This document shows, piece after piece, positions 34,413-49,682 of a stretch of 64,000 bases of DNA. The position numbers were made by a program, and so were the translations under genes. How positions within the stretch are numbered: the stretch's first letter is position 1; each line of letters opens with the position of its first letter. This DNA comes from Polyangiaceae bacterium (lineage in GTDB: Bacteria; Myxococcota_A; Polyangia; Polyangiales; Polyangiaceae). A model generated the notes under the pieces. That model was not told where the DNA came from and made no database searches. It saw only the letters and a program-made list of their open reading frames with translations. The DNA lies in NCBI GenBank assembly GCA_022842465.1, contig JALHPN010000015.1, positions 1-64,000 of the forward strand, read 5' to 3'.

Positions 34413-35693
34413 TCACCAGAGCTTCACGACGACGAGGTACCCGTCCTGTCCGCCCCCGGCGTTCGCCTGCACGGCGTTCGGGGTGACGGGGAGATCGGTC
34501 GCGCACGTCGTCCCTCCCATCACGAGGATGTTCCCGCGGAGGGCGAGCTCGGGCAGGACCTGCTGACCGGCGCACGCGCCGCCGAGGCGCACGTTCAGGA
34601 GAGATTTCATCTCCCGATCGAGCACGAAGAGGCCCGACTTCGCCTCTGCGCTCTGGCCGAAGGTGTTCTCGGGGTCGACCGTGGGGAACGCTTTGGAGAC
34701 GGCCTGCGGGATGTAGAGGCGACCCCAGGGGTCGTGCGTGACGCGCGTGACGTGCGACCCGCGGAGGAACGTCGCGCGGACGGGCTCGCCTTTCACGGGA
34801 TCGAACGTCATGTACATCGTCGACATGCTGTTAGGCATCGGCTGCCAGGTGCCGGCGCTCCAGCCGAGCTTCTCGACCGTCTCCCGGATCGACGTGCAGG
34901 AGGCGGCGTCCGAGCACACCTCCGTGCGTCGCGGGTCACGGCCGAGCGTCGAGTTGCCGCCGTCCGTCCAGGCCTGGAGGCCGACGAGACCACCCGGCAT
35001 GAGCCACGCGTCGTACCCGCGCGAGTCGGCCTGGAGGTTCAGGGAGGAGTCCTTCGCGAGGCTCGCCCACCAGGTCCAGAGCCTCAGCTCGAAGGCGTCC
35101 TTCGTGCACGGCGAGCCGGTCTTGCAGGCGAGGAAGATGGGCTGCTGGAGATCGTTCGAGACCTGCTGCGTCCCGAAGTAGTAGGTGAGCCCGAAGCGCG
35201 GGTCGTCCACCTTCTTTGCGCCTTGCTCCACGGTCCAGACATTGTTGAATTGCCTGTAGAGCGCAGGTTTTTCGTCGTAGGCGTCGGGGTCGGTAGCGTT
35301 CGCGTCACCGTCGATGGTGCCAGCGGCGAACGCTGCGTCGTAGGTGACTGTGAAGGCCTTGCCTTTCGCCGTGACGGCGCCGTCGGCCGCGATCGCGACG
35401 CCGCGGACGAACTGGTTGCCGGGGCCGCCCACGTACGTGGAGAGGAGGATCTGCGGGGCGAGCGCCGGCGCGGGCTCGGTCGGGAGGTCCCCCGCGCCAC
35501 CGCCCTGCCCGCTCGAGCCGGCGCCGCCGCTGCCCGGCCCTCCGCCGGCGCCGCTGGAGGTGCCGCCGCCGCCGCTCGACGTCCCGGCAGTCGGCGTCTT
35601 GCCGGCGTCAGCGTCGTCGCTCCCCCCGCACGCGGCGACGACGGCGGACGTGACGACGAGGACCAACGATCCGAGGGCCGGAGCGCTTCGCAT
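34413..35693 (-). CDS. Lipoprotein, probable beta-propeller
   Basis: ATG 35693 (MRSAPALGSLVLVVTSAVVAAC) gives 426 residues with lipobox VAAC. A Gly/Ser-rich linker (about 25-70) precedes a domain with STYVGGPGNQFVRGVAIAADGAVTAKGKA at the start and PVTPNAVQANAGGGQDGYLVVVKL at the end. Both match SBBP-like beta-propeller repeats, with the first and last blades closing the ring. The middle is less repetitive and has disulfide candidates. It is probably surface-exposed; function unknown. Confidence 0.75.
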   Translation of the reverse strand: MRSAPALGSLVLVVTSAVVAACGGSDDADAGKTPTAGTSSGGGGTSSGAGGGPGSGGAGSSGQGGGAGDLPTEPAPALAPQILLSTYVGGPGNQFVRGVAIAADGAVTAKGKAFTVTYDAAFAAGTIDGDANATDPDAYDEKPALYRQFNNVWTVEQGAKKVDDPRFGLTYYFGTQQVSNDLQQPIFLACKTGSPCTKDAFELRLWTWWASLAKDSSLNLQADSRGYDAWLMPGGLVGLQAWTDGGNSTLGRDPRRTEVCSDAASCTSIRETVEKLGWSAGTWQPMPNSMSTMYMTFDPVKGEPVRATFLRGSHVTRVTHDPWGRLYIPQAVSKAFPTVDPENTFGQSAEAKSGLFVLDREMKSLLNVRLGGACAGQQVLPELALRGNILVMGGTTCATDLPVTPNAVQANAGGGQDGYLVVVKLW

Positions 35694-35743
35694 GCGTCGA
35701 TCGGACGCGATGCGTCGCGCGGGGTCAAGCGCCGGGCTCGAGC

Positions 35744-41754
<6,011 letters not shown>

Positions 41755-41852
41755 GGCGGACCCGTGGTTCTAGCAACCCATGACGCGGTGCGCTAGGTCG
41801 ACCGTACGAGGGCGGGATCCGATGCCACGGGGGCGGGCCGGAGGGCGAATGG

Positions 41853-41858
41853 TAGGCT
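41853..41858 (+). promoter_or_regulatory. -10-like TAGGCT before PAS-gene pair
   Basis: TAGGCT ends 12 bases before ATG 41871. Confidence 0.35.
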
Positions 41859-41870
41859 GCGCGATCCCCC

Positions 41871-42167
41871 ATGGGCACCCTTCCCTCCGACACGACCTAC
41901 CGGGAGCTCGCGGCGGGCAAGCTCGCGAAGCTCGTCGGTTCGGAGCGCGCGCCCGCCCTCGTCGCGAGCGTCTGCGCGCGCGCGTCGCTCCGCAGCCTCG
42001 ACAGCCCCGACGATCTCCTCCGCTTCGCCGACGCGCTCGGCGAAGAGGGCGGCTTCGTCGGCGCGCTCGGCGCGCTCCTCCGCGTCCGGGCGATCCTCGA
42101 CGGCGCGACGGCCGCGCCCGGCGGCACGGACGACAAGGAACCTCCCACGAACCGGACCGGACCATGA
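41871..42167 (+). CDS. Small helical protein, unknown
   Basis: The 98-residue product is Ala/Leu-rich and helical with a charged, probably disordered tail. No family recognised. Its stop overlaps the PAS gene start (ATGA), so the two are coupled and may act together, for example as a partner or anti-factor for the PAS protein. Confidence 0.7.
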   Translation: MGTLPSDTTYRELAAGKLAKLVGSERAPALVASVCARASLRSLDSPDDLLRFADALGEEGGFVGALGALLRVRAILDGATAAPGGTDDKEPPTNRTGP

Positions 42168-42739
42168 CACGACGCGACGCCCCCGAGGACGTGCAGCACC
42201 TCACGAGCGAGGAGGCGCTGGCGGCCGCGCTCCGCGAGCGCGACGCTCGCTACGAGTTCCTGGCCGAGACGATCCCCGTCCAGATCTGGACCGCCCTCCC
42301 CGACGGCCGTCTCGACTACGTGACGGAGCAGACCGCCCGCCACTTCGGACGTACCGCCGCGCAGCTCCTCGACGAGAGCTGGCTGTCCGTCCTCCACCCC
42401 GACGACGTCGCCCCGACCGTCGCGCGCTGGACGCGATCGCTCGAGACCGGTGAGGTCTACGAGGTGGAGTTCCGCCTCCGGATGGCGGACGGCCGTTACG
42501 CGGCGCACCTCGCCCGCGCCGTCCCGCAGCGAGGGCCGCACGGGAAGGTCGTGCGGTGGTTCGGGACGAACACGAACATCGAGGAGCAGAAGGAGGAGAG
42601 GCGACGCATCACCGCGCTCCTCCAGGAGGTCGAGTCGCAGGCGATGGCGGCGACGGAGGCCCTCCTCGAGATGCGCGCGGCGAAGACGGCCGCCGAGGCG
42701 CGCGTGAAGGAGCTCGAAGAGGCCCTCGCCCGCCGCTGA
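42164..42739 (+). CDS. PAS-domain protein with C-terminal coiled coil
   Basis: The 191-residue protein has one PAS domain with PAC-like end (about 25-140): FLAETIPVQIWTALPDGRLDYVTEQTARHFGRTAAQLL, then HPDD, EFRLRMADGRY and RWFGTNTNIEEQ. A coiled coil (about 142-190) takes the place of an output domain. There are no kinase or cyclase motifs, so it probably senses a small ligand or redox state and signals through a partner, possibly the coupled upstream protein. Confidence 0.88.
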   Translation: MTRRDAPEDVQHLTSEEALAAALRERDARYEFLAETIPVQIWTALPDGRLDYVTEQTARHFGRTAAQLLDESWLSVLHPDDVAPTVARWTRSLETGEVYEVEFRLRMADGRYAAHLARAVPQRGPHGKVVRWFGTNTNIEEQKEERRRITALLQEVESQAMAATEALLEMRAAKTAAEARVKELEEALARR

Positions 42740-42896
42740 ACGCTCCGACGGCTGACAGCACGACAGCCGACTCGAGTCCGTAAACTCACGCTGCCAGTGT
42801 CTCGTCCAGGTTGACAGGTTCCGAAGCGTGCGGGCCCGTGGGCGGCTTCGCGCCCGACGTCCAGGACTCGGTCCGGCCGTTGCACCTCGGTTCGTC

Positions 42897-43307
42897 ATGG
42901 TGTCGTCGTCAGCTCGCCGCGTTCTCTCGCTCGGCTTGTTCGGGCTCGTCGCGTTCGGAAACTGCGCGTCGGCTTGCGATCCGCTCCCGGACGAGTGTGA
43001 CGACGACGACAACGTCTGCGCTGGCAACGTCGCCAACCGATGCGCGTCCCCGTACCCCGAGGGCAGAATGCGCACGTGGCGTGAGGACTGCGGGAGCGAG
43101 CGGACCTGCGTCGTCGAGCTGCGGAACCGCAACCAGACGCCGCTCTGCGCGCGCGCCCAAGGCGTCGCGTGCGCCCGCGAGGGCGAGCGTGCCTGCGAGG
43201 GAGCGCTCGTCGCGACCTGCGTCGCAACGAACGACGGACGGCTCGTGTGGGTCGACAGCCCCTGCCCCAGTCCGGCGACGTGCACGGGCAACGGTGAGTG
43301 CCGCTGA
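42897..43307 (+). CDS. Secreted Cys-rich protein
   Basis: ATG 42897 gives 136 residues with signal peptide MVSSSARRVLSLGLFGLVAFGNCASAC. The mature part has about 14 Cys in regularly spaced pairs (CDPLPDECDDDDNVCAGN ... CPSPATCTGNGEC), so it is probably disulfide-rich and exported. No family recognised. Confidence 0.7.
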   Translation: MVSSSARRVLSLGLFGLVAFGNCASACDPLPDECDDDDNVCAGNVANRCASPYPEGRMRTWREDCGSERTCVVELRNRNQTPLCARAQGVACAREGERACEGALVATCVATNDGRLVWVDSPCPSPATCTGNGECR

Positions 43308-43334
43308 CAGCCGAGCGTGGCAGGATGGCCCGAC

Positions 43335-44828
43335 ATGGCCACGAAGACCGCGCCGTCGAAGAAGAGGCCCGAGTGGGTCGGGTGGGCTGCGCTCGGAACC
43401 CTCGTCGCGGGTCTTGCCGGGCTCGTGCTGTGGTCGCTCCCCCACGGAGAAGGGGACGCGAACGCCGGATCCGTGCGCGACGCGAGCGACGAGATCGAGC
43501 CATGGCACGACGAGGCGCTCATCAACGGGAGCGCCGGGCCCGCCGCCACGAGCGCACGTACGGAGCTCGAGCGACCGGCGGAGGCGTCCGCCGACATCGC
43601 GCTCGTCGTCGAAGACAAGGCCGACCTCCCCGAGCGCACGACCCGAGACGCCATCGTACGCCTCCTCGACGCGAGATACTGCGGCTCCGCGTGCGATGCC
43701 GTTCGCCGCGCCGTCCTCGACGAGAGGACGTTCGACCTCGATCGGATGACGACGGAGGAGCTCGGGCTCCCCTCGAAGGAGACCTGGGACACCGTCGCCG
43801 CCACGCTCACGACCGAGGAGCGCGCGAGCCTCGACAAGCGGCCCGTCGCCCTCTTCGTCCGCACGCGAGGGCCGGGCGCCCCGGATCACGTGCCGGCGCG
43901 GACGGCGTTCGCCGTGACCGCAGCGCTCGCCGAGTCGCTCGGGGCCCTCGTCTACGACGAGACGCTGCGGAGGATCGAGGCGCCGCGCGACGTCGTCCGG
44001 CGCGTCATCACCGCGCCGCTCGGACAGCCCGTCTTCACCCAGCGACACGTCGTCGTGCAGCTCTACCGGCAGGACGACGCGACGGCGCGCCTCCTCACCC
44101 TCGGCATGGCGCGCTTCGGGGCGCCGGACCTCGCGCTCCGCGGCGCGCCGATGGCGGATGCGCCGGACCTCGCGCTCGTGCTGAACGCGGCGGCCGCGCA
44201 GGTCGCCCACGGAGCGAGCAAGCTCCCGCTCCGGGTGACCCTCGACGACGTCGCGCGCGTGACCGGGGGCGCGCCGCGCGAGCTGTCGCCAGAGCCCGCG
44301 CGCGCCGAGGCCGTGGCGCTCGACGCGATCGAGCCGCCACGCACCGAAGGCGACCCCGACAACGAGATGGCCGAGCTCGTGCCGCCGGGGGGCATCGCGA
44401 ACGGGACCTGGGGCGCCGTCCTGACGTCGCTCTTCCATCGCGCGCCGTCGGTCGCGTTCGCGGCGATGGACGGCGAGCTCGGCGCCGTCGCGACGAAGGC
44501 CCGCGCCTCGTTGCCTGCCGCGCTGAAGCGCTCGGAATCGGGCGCCGCGACGCTCTTCGTGAAGGCTCCCTTCCCGACGAAGGCGGACGCGGGGAGCGAG
44601 TGGCTCTGGATCGAGGTGCAGCGCTGCGACGCGAAGAGCTGCACGGGACCGCTCACCAACACGCCGACGTACGCGACGTCGTTCGTCGAGGGGAGGCCCG
44701 CGAAGGTGTCGCGCGCGGAGATCGCCGACGTCCTCCTCCGCCTCCCCGACGGCGGGACGGAGGGCGGCGACTCGATCCGCATCCTCGAGGCGCGGGCGCT
44801 CGGCAGGGGGCCCGCGGACCGTCAGTAG
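43335..44828 (+). CDS. Membrane-anchored protein, unknown
   Basis: ATG 43335 (MATKTAPSKKRPEWVGWAALG) gives 497 residues; a GTG at 43317 is also in frame. One N-terminal helix (about 15-34) anchors a large soluble part outside the membrane. That part is acidic and mixed alpha/beta, with no enzymatic motif found. RGAPMADAPDLALVLNAAAAQVAHGASKLPLRVTLDDV lies in the middle and may be a conserved core. It overlaps the convergent protease gene by seven bases. Confidence 0.72.
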   Translation: MATKTAPSKKRPEWVGWAALGTLVAGLAGLVLWSLPHGEGDANAGSVRDASDEIEPWHDEALINGSAGPAATSARTELERPAEASADIALVVEDKADLPERTTRDAIVRLLDARYCGSACDAVRRAVLDERTFDLDRMTTEELGLPSKETWDTVAATLTTEERASLDKRPVALFVRTRGPGAPDHVPARTAFAVTAALAESLGALVYDETLRRIEAPRDVVRRVITAPLGQPVFTQRHVVVQLYRQDDATARLLTLGMARFGAPDLALRGAPMADAPDLALVLNAAAAQVAHGASKLPLRVTLDDVARVTGGAPRELSPEPARAEAVALDAIEPPRTEGDPDNEMAELVPPGGIANGTWGAVLTSLFHRAPSVAFAAMDGELGAVATKARASLPAALKRSESGAATLFVKAPFPTKADAGSEWLWIEVQRCDAKSCTGPLTNTPTYATSFVEGRPAKVSRAEIADVLLRLPDGGTEGGDSIRILEARALGRGPADRQ

Positions 44829-46057
44829 CCGGGCGGGAGCACCACGTTCGACAGAGGCGTGTGGCTCATCGTGCAGTTCGACGTGTCCGTCTCGCCGTCC
44901 GGCAACGTCGAGCAGCGCTTGATCGGCCCGTCGAGGTAGTCGAGGTAGAGGTCGTGGTAGCCGGGCATCCCGGGCGCGAAGGCGCGGTCGGGACGGGCAT
45001 TGCCCCAGGAGTTCTTCACCCGCAAAAACTCGATCTTCGTGTCGCGATCGAGCGCGCGCGAGAGGAGCTGCGCATCGAGGGGGTCTTCCTTGTCGAGCGT
45101 GACGCCCGCCGCGAGCACCGTGCCGTCGCTCAGCTTCGCCTGGTAGTCCTGGAGGACGGTCATGTGTCCGCCCTGACGACCGGGGCCGTTCTCGCCGAGC
45201 GTCGTCATGTTGAAGGAGCCGCGGCGCTCGTTCTCGCCGTTCTCCATCGCGTTGAAGTCGACGAACCACGTGATGATGACGGGCAGCTCGTCGTGCATCG
45301 CGCGCTGCACGCGCTGGAGGAACGCGCGGCGGTCCCCCCAGTAGCTGACCTGACGCCACTCGCGCATCGCGGCCTCGAGCGTCCGCGTCGCGCGAGGTTG
45401 GCCCGGCGACGAGGCGTACGAGACCTGGAAGTCTTTCGCACGGACGATGTTCGTGTTCGTCGCGTCGGCGGAGCCCGCGAACGTGCGCGTCACCGTCGGG
45501 CCGAACACCCGGTCGATCCGCTGGCTCACCTCGGCCGAGAGGCCCCAGGCGCGGTCCATCTCCTGCCGCACGAGCGACCTGTCTCGGCGCGCCTGGGTCG
45601 TGGAGAGCAGGCCGCTCTCGAGCGACGCATTGAGCGCGTCGAGCGCGACCTTCTGGCGGTTCGACATCTCGCCCTCGCCGTCGACGGCGAGGAAGTCCAC
45701 GTCCCTGACGAGGCCGTACTTCCGGATGATGTTATTTGCCGTCGCGTAGTTGCCCCCCGTCGAGATCTTGGTCGACCCGCCCGAGGCGATCTGATCGAAC
45801 CAGTGCCAGTAGGTCCAGTAGGACTCGGAGCTGTCGAACGCCTCGCCCGTCGCGCTGAGGTGCATCGACTCGATCCAGCTCGCGTGCGCGTAGAGCCAGC
45901 AGTTTCCGATCGACTGCCGCTCTACCTCGGTCTGTGGGACCGCGACGATGTCGTTCTCGTCGGCGATCGTGGCGGGTTCTGCGTGCTCCGTCGCGCACCC
46001 GAGCGCGGGCACGACGAGCGAGAGCAGGACGGAGAGGCCGAGGGAGCGGAGCTTCAT
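44822..46057 (-). CDS. Secreted papain-like cysteine peptidase (C1B-like lipoprotein)
   Basis: The 411-residue protein has a lipobox (ALGC, Cys21) and then a papain-fold catalytic domain. The nucleophile is Cys53 in SIGNCWLYA, the His is 298 in GGHMTVLQDY, and the Asn is 349 in RVKNSWG. The order and spacing fit bleomycin-hydrolase/aminopeptidase C enzymes rather than cathepsins; the oxyanion Gln is not in the usual place directly before GNCW (RQSIGNCW does have Gln four residues upstream). Those enzymes are usually cytosolic, so an envelope-anchored one is unusual. The natural substrate is unknown. Confidence 0.85.
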   Translation of the reverse strand: MKLRSLGLSVLLSLVVPALGCATEHAEPATIADENDIVAVPQTEVERQSIGNCWLYAHASWIESMHLSATGEAFDSSESYWTYWHWFDQIASGGSTKISTGGNYATANNIIRKYGLVRDVDFLAVDGEGEMSNRQKVALDALNASLESGLLSTTQARRDRSLVRQEMDRAWGLSAEVSQRIDRVFGPTVTRTFAGSADATNTNIVRAKDFQVSYASSPGQPRATRTLEAAMREWRQVSYWGDRRAFLQRVQRAMHDELPVIITWFVDFNAMENGENERRGSFNMTTLGENGPGRQGGHMTVLQDYQAKLSDGTVLAAGVTLDKEDPLDAQLLSRALDRDTKIEFLRVKNSWGNARPDRAFAPGMPGYHDLYLDYLDGPIKRCSTLPDGETDTSNCTMSHTPLSNVVLPPGY

Positions 46058-46088
46058 GGGGAGGACCGAAGGGCGTGGGGTGTAAGGG

Positions 46089-46118
46089 GCTCGTGCTCGG
46101 CAGGGGTGCCGAGCGAGC
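46089..46118. repeat. Inverted repeat upstream of peptidase gene
   Basis: GCTCGGCA (46095-46102) and TGCCGAGC (46107-46114) enclose a GGGG loop. Outer arms GCTC (46089-46092) and GAGC (46115-46118) extend the pairing with a two-base bulge. It lies 32-61 bases upstream of the peptidase start, as a leader hairpin or operator. Confidence 0.5.
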
Positions 46119-46259
46119 GGCCTACACGTGACCCTGATGTGGGCACGTGTCCACCACGAACCGCCCCGTGGCGTACGATTCTTTCGTCAGCGGAACTCAT
46201 GGCCGCACGCGGCGAGGGGCCGCACCTGGCCAGACGAGGTCCCGCGCTCGACGGCGCCG

Positions 46260-47045
46260 TCAGCGGCGCGAGGTGATGACCTCGTCCTTGCTGCGGACGC
46301 CCCCATCGACGATCGCGAACAGCGCGAAGACGAAGACCAGCGCCGCCGCCACCATCATCGTGGCGTGGGAGAGACGGCCGACGAGGAGCGACCCCGCCGC
46401 CGCCCCCGCGACGAACGAGACGGCGATCGTGAGGAGGAGGAAGAACTTCGGCAGGTGCGGGAGCTCCGCCGCGTTCGAGCCGATGACGAGCCGGACACGG
46501 AGCTTGCTCGAGGCGCTCTTCCGCCAGAAGCGGAACCAGCGCGCCGTCTCGATCCCGAGATCGGTGACGACGCCCGTGAGGTGCGTCGTGCGGACGACGG
46601 CGCCCGAGAGCCGCGTGACGAGGCTGTTCTGCATCCCCATGGCGATGCACAGGAGGAGGCCCTGGGCGTCCTGGAGGCGCGGATGCGCGCTCACCCACGT
46701 GATCGCCGACCACGCCGCGAAGCCCGTGAGGAGGAGGCCCTCGACCCCGAGCGCGACGCCGTACGCACGCGAGGAGTGGCCGAAGAAGCTGCTCTCGACG
46801 ATGACGCTCGCGAGGAAGGCGCCGGCGAAGAAGGCGATGACCATCGTCGACGCGGCGAGGCCAGAGACGGGGTCTCCGTGGGCGTAGTCGTGCGTCGCGC
46901 GACCGACGATGCCCGTCACGTGCGACGTGAACGTCCCGATGAGCACGAAGCCGACCGAGTTCACGAAGCCGCCGACGAACGCGAGGTACCCGGCGAGCAT
47001 CCTGTTCTGCCGTTCCGAGCGCGCGCTGCCCTGGTGGCGGAACAT
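46260..47045 (-). CDS. DUF1275 (YoaK-family) membrane protein
   Basis: ATG 47045 gives 261 residues with six hydrophobic helices. LAGYLAFVGGFVNSVGFVLIGTFTSHVTGIVGR is the typical N-terminal signature, and GMQNSLVTRLSGAVVRTTHLTGVVTDLG is the repeat-like central motif. The family is widespread and has no established function. It is a single-gene unit here. Confidence 0.9.
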   Translation of the reverse strand: MFRHQGSARSERQNRMLAGYLAFVGGFVNSVGFVLIGTFTSHVTGIVGRATHDYAHGDPVSGLAASTMVIAFFAGAFLASVIVESSFFGHSSRAYGVALGVEGLLLTGFAAWSAITWVSAHPRLQDAQGLLLCIAMGMQNSLVTRLSGAVVRTTHLTGVVTDLGIETARWFRFWRKSASSKLRVRLVIGSNAAELPHLPKFFLLLTIAVSFVAGAAAGSLLVGRLSHATMMVAAALVFVFALFAIVDGGVRSKDEVITSRR

Positions 47046-47129
47046 GACCACCCGTTTCTAGACGAACGCTCGCGTCACCGCGAGATCCCGGCGGCCGCCG
47101 CGCGTTTTCCTACCGCGCGCCGGCCGCGC

Positions 47130-47135
47130 TATCCT
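47130..47135 (+). promoter_or_regulatory. -10-like TATCCT before PBP1A gene
   Basis: TATCCT ends eight bases before GTG 47144, with no Shine-Dalgarno. Confidence 0.45.
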
Positions 47136-47143
47136 CCCGCGCC

Positions 47144-49636
47144 GTGACGGACGGACAGCGGAGGACGAACCCACCCCGGCCGAGCGTTTCCCTGGGCGTG
47201 AAGGGAGACCAGCCTGCCGCGAAGGCCCCGATCGCGCGCCGGCTCCGCACCTGGGGGCTCCGCGCCTTCGTGGCCGCGCTCCTCCTCGCCGTGGCCGGCG
47301 TGACGGCGGGCCTCGTCCTCGTGCGCCACTACGAGAAGGGGCTCCCGAGCGTCGCCGAGCTCGAGCGTGGCTATCACCCCTCCCAGGTGACGCGCGTCCT
47401 CGCCCGCGACGGGACGCTCCTGGCCGAGCTCTTCACGGAGCGACGGACGATCGTCAAGATCGACGACCTGCCCGCGCACGTGAAGCTCGCGGTCCTCGCG
47501 GCGGAGGACGCGAACTTCTACAACCACGAGGGCATCAACTACTTCGGCATCGCGCGCGCGTTCGTCGTGAACCTGCGCGCGGGTCGCACGCGGCAGGGCG
47601 GCTCGACGATCACCCAGCAGGTCGTGAAGAACATCCTGCTCGATACGACCGAGCGCACCTACGGCCGGAAGATGCGCGAGGCCCTCCTCGCGCGGCGGCT
47701 CGAGCAGGAGATCTGCCAGAGCTGCGAGGCGAAGGGCCGCAAGGACAAGATCCTCGAGCTCTACCTGAACCACATCTACTTCGGGCACGGGCGCTACGGG
47801 ATCGAGGAGGCGGCCAAGGACAACTTCGGGAAGCCGGCGCGCGAGCTGACGATCGCCGAGGCGGCGATGCTCGCCGGGGTGCCCGCCGGGCCGGAGATCT
47901 TCAACCCGAAGCGAGACCTGAAGAAGGCGCTCACGCGACGCGCGTTCGTGCTCGAGCAGATGCACGCGAAGGGCTTCTTGAACGACGCGCAGTACGACGC
48001 GGCGAAGGACGAGCCCGTCCGCCTCGCGCCGAACCTGGAGATCGAGAGCGAGCTCGCGGCGGAAGCGGTGAAGATCGCGCGCAAGACGCTCCTCGAGCTC
48101 GAGCCGGAGCGCGGTCCGCGCGGCGGGTTCACCGTCCACACGACGATCGATCCACGCCTGCAGGCCGCGGCGCGGAAGGCCCTCCGCGACAACCTCCACG
48201 CCTACGACGGACGGCACGCGCTCCTCGCTCCCTTCAAGGCGCCCGCCTCCGCGTCGAAGAGCGGGAAGAAGCCGCCGTCCAAGGACCCGCCGCCCTTCGA
48301 GGGGACGCCCGTCTTCAAGGCGCAGGAGGTCCTCACGGGCGTCGTCGTGTCCACGGACGACGTCGCCGGAACCGTCGACGTGCGGGTCGGGAGCGCGGTC
48401 GGCTCGATCAAGGTGGCCGACTACAAGCGCTACAACCCGAAGAGCCTGCCCCCGAGCCAGTTCGCCGAGGTCGGGGCCCGCCTGCGCGTGAGCCTGCTCG
48501 CGCCTCTGCCGAACGTCGACAAGGACGCGCGTTCGGTCGCGAAGGTGCCGCTGCGGCTCGAGCTCGGCCCCGAGTCGGCCATCGCTCTCCTGGACGTGAG
48601 GACACGTCAGGTCCTGGCGCTCGCGGGCAGCTACGAGGCGGTCGCCGGAGGGCTCGACCGGGCGACGCAGTCGAAGCGGCAGCCGGGATCGACCTTCAAG
48701 CCCATCGTCTACTCGTATGCGCTCCACTCGCGCCGGTACACCCCCGCCACCCTCGTCGACGTGACGGCGACGACCTTCACCGGCGGCTACAAGCCGTCGA
48801 ACTACGAGGGCTGGACGGCGACCGATCCCCTCCGCCTCCGTGAAGTGCTCGCGAAATCGGTGAACATCGGCGCCGTCCGCGTGCTCGAGGACGTCGGGGC
48901 CGCGAACGTGGCGGCCTGGGGCAAGGCGCTCGGGATCGAGTCGAACCTCGGCGCGACGCCGTCGCTCGCGCTCGGCGCCTACGAGGTCAAGCCGCTCGAG
49001 CTCGTGTCCGCCTATGCGACCTTCGCGGCGGGCGGGATGTGGGAGGAGCCTCGGATCGTGACGCGCATCGTCGACCCGGACGGGAGGGACGTGACCCTCC
49101 GGGATCCGCTGCCGTCGCGTCGCGTGCTGGAGCCCGCCGAGGCGTACCTCACGACGAGCATGCTCACGAGCGTCGTCGACCACGGGACGGCGACCGGGGC
49201 GAAGGTGCTCGGCCGACCCGTTGCCGGCAAGACAGGGACGACGAACGACGACAAGCACGGCACCAAGGACACGTGGTTCGCCGGGTACTCGACCGAGATC
49301 GCCGCGGTGGTGTGGGTCGGGTACGACGACAACAAGCCGCTCGGGACGGGCGAGTCCGGCGGGCAGACCGCCCTCCCTGCGTGGGTCACGCTCATGAAGG
49401 CCGCCCACGAGAACAAGCCGCGAGCCGAGTTCCCGAAGCCGGGCGGCATCGTCACCGTCGCGATCGATCCGAAGACCGGCAAGAAGGCGAAGGACGGCGA
49501 CGCGGAGGCGATCGACGAGGTCTTCCTCGAAGGGACGGAGCCTCTGGAGGTCGCAGAGGACGTCCCCGACGCAGGCCCCATGCTCGGCGCCGGTCTCGCC
49601 CCCGAGAGCGCCGAGGACGCAGGCGTCCTCCCCTGA
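47144..49636 (+). CDS. Penicillin-binding protein 1A
   Basis: The 830-residue bifunctional class A PBP polymerises and crosslinks peptidoglycan. After one membrane helix (about 40-62), the GT51 glycosyltransferase domain has catalytic Glu121 in EDANFYNHEG, then RQGGSTITQQVVKN and the KILELYLNHIYFG motif. The transpeptidase domain has Ser516 in PGSTFKP, SVN, and KTGTT. An insert of about 90 residues before the transpeptidase (KSGKKPPSKDPPP) forms an extra domain. Length is typical. Confidence 0.96.
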   Translation: MTDGQRRTNPPRPSVSLGVKGDQPAAKAPIARRLRTWGLRAFVAALLLAVAGVTAGLVLVRHYEKGLPSVAELERGYHPSQVTRVLARDGTLLAELFTERRTIVKIDDLPAHVKLAVLAAEDANFYNHEGINYFGIARAFVVNLRAGRTRQGGSTITQQVVKNILLDTTERTYGRKMREALLARRLEQEICQSCEAKGRKDKILELYLNHIYFGHGRYGIEEAAKDNFGKPARELTIAEAAMLAGVPAGPEIFNPKRDLKKALTRRAFVLEQMHAKGFLNDAQYDAAKDEPVRLAPNLEIESELAAEAVKIARKTLLELEPERGPRGGFTVHTTIDPRLQAAARKALRDNLHAYDGRHALLAPFKAPASASKSGKKPPSKDPPPFEGTPVFKAQEVLTGVVVSTDDVAGTVDVRVGSAVGSIKVADYKRYNPKSLPPSQFAEVGARLRVSLLAPLPNVDKDARSVAKVPLRLELGPESAIALLDVRTRQVLALAGSYEAVAGGLDRATQSKRQPGSTFKPIVYSYALHSRRYTPATLVDVTATTFTGGYKPSNYEGWTATDPLRLREVLAKSVNIGAVRVLEDVGAANVAAWGKALGIESNLGATPSLALGAYEVKPLELVSAYATFAAGGMWEEPRIVTRIVDPDGRDVTLRDPLPSRRVLEPAEAYLTTSMLTSVVDHGTATGAKVLGRPVAGKTGTTNDDKHGTKDTWFAGYSTEIAAVVWVGYDDNKPLGTGESGGQTALPAWVTLMKAAHENKPRAEFPKPGGIVTVAIDPKTGKKAKDGDAEAIDEVFLEGTEPLEVAEDVPDAGPMLGAGLAPESAEDAGVLP

Positions 49637-49663
49637 GGCGCCGTCTCCCACGCGCCCGCATGC

Positions 49664-49669
49664 TAGCGT
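49664..49669 (+). promoter_or_regulatory. -10-like TAGCGT before FG-GAP-like gene
   Basis: TAGCGT ends 13 bases before ATG 49683. Confidence 0.3.
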
Positions 49670-49682
49670 CGCGCTCCCGACG

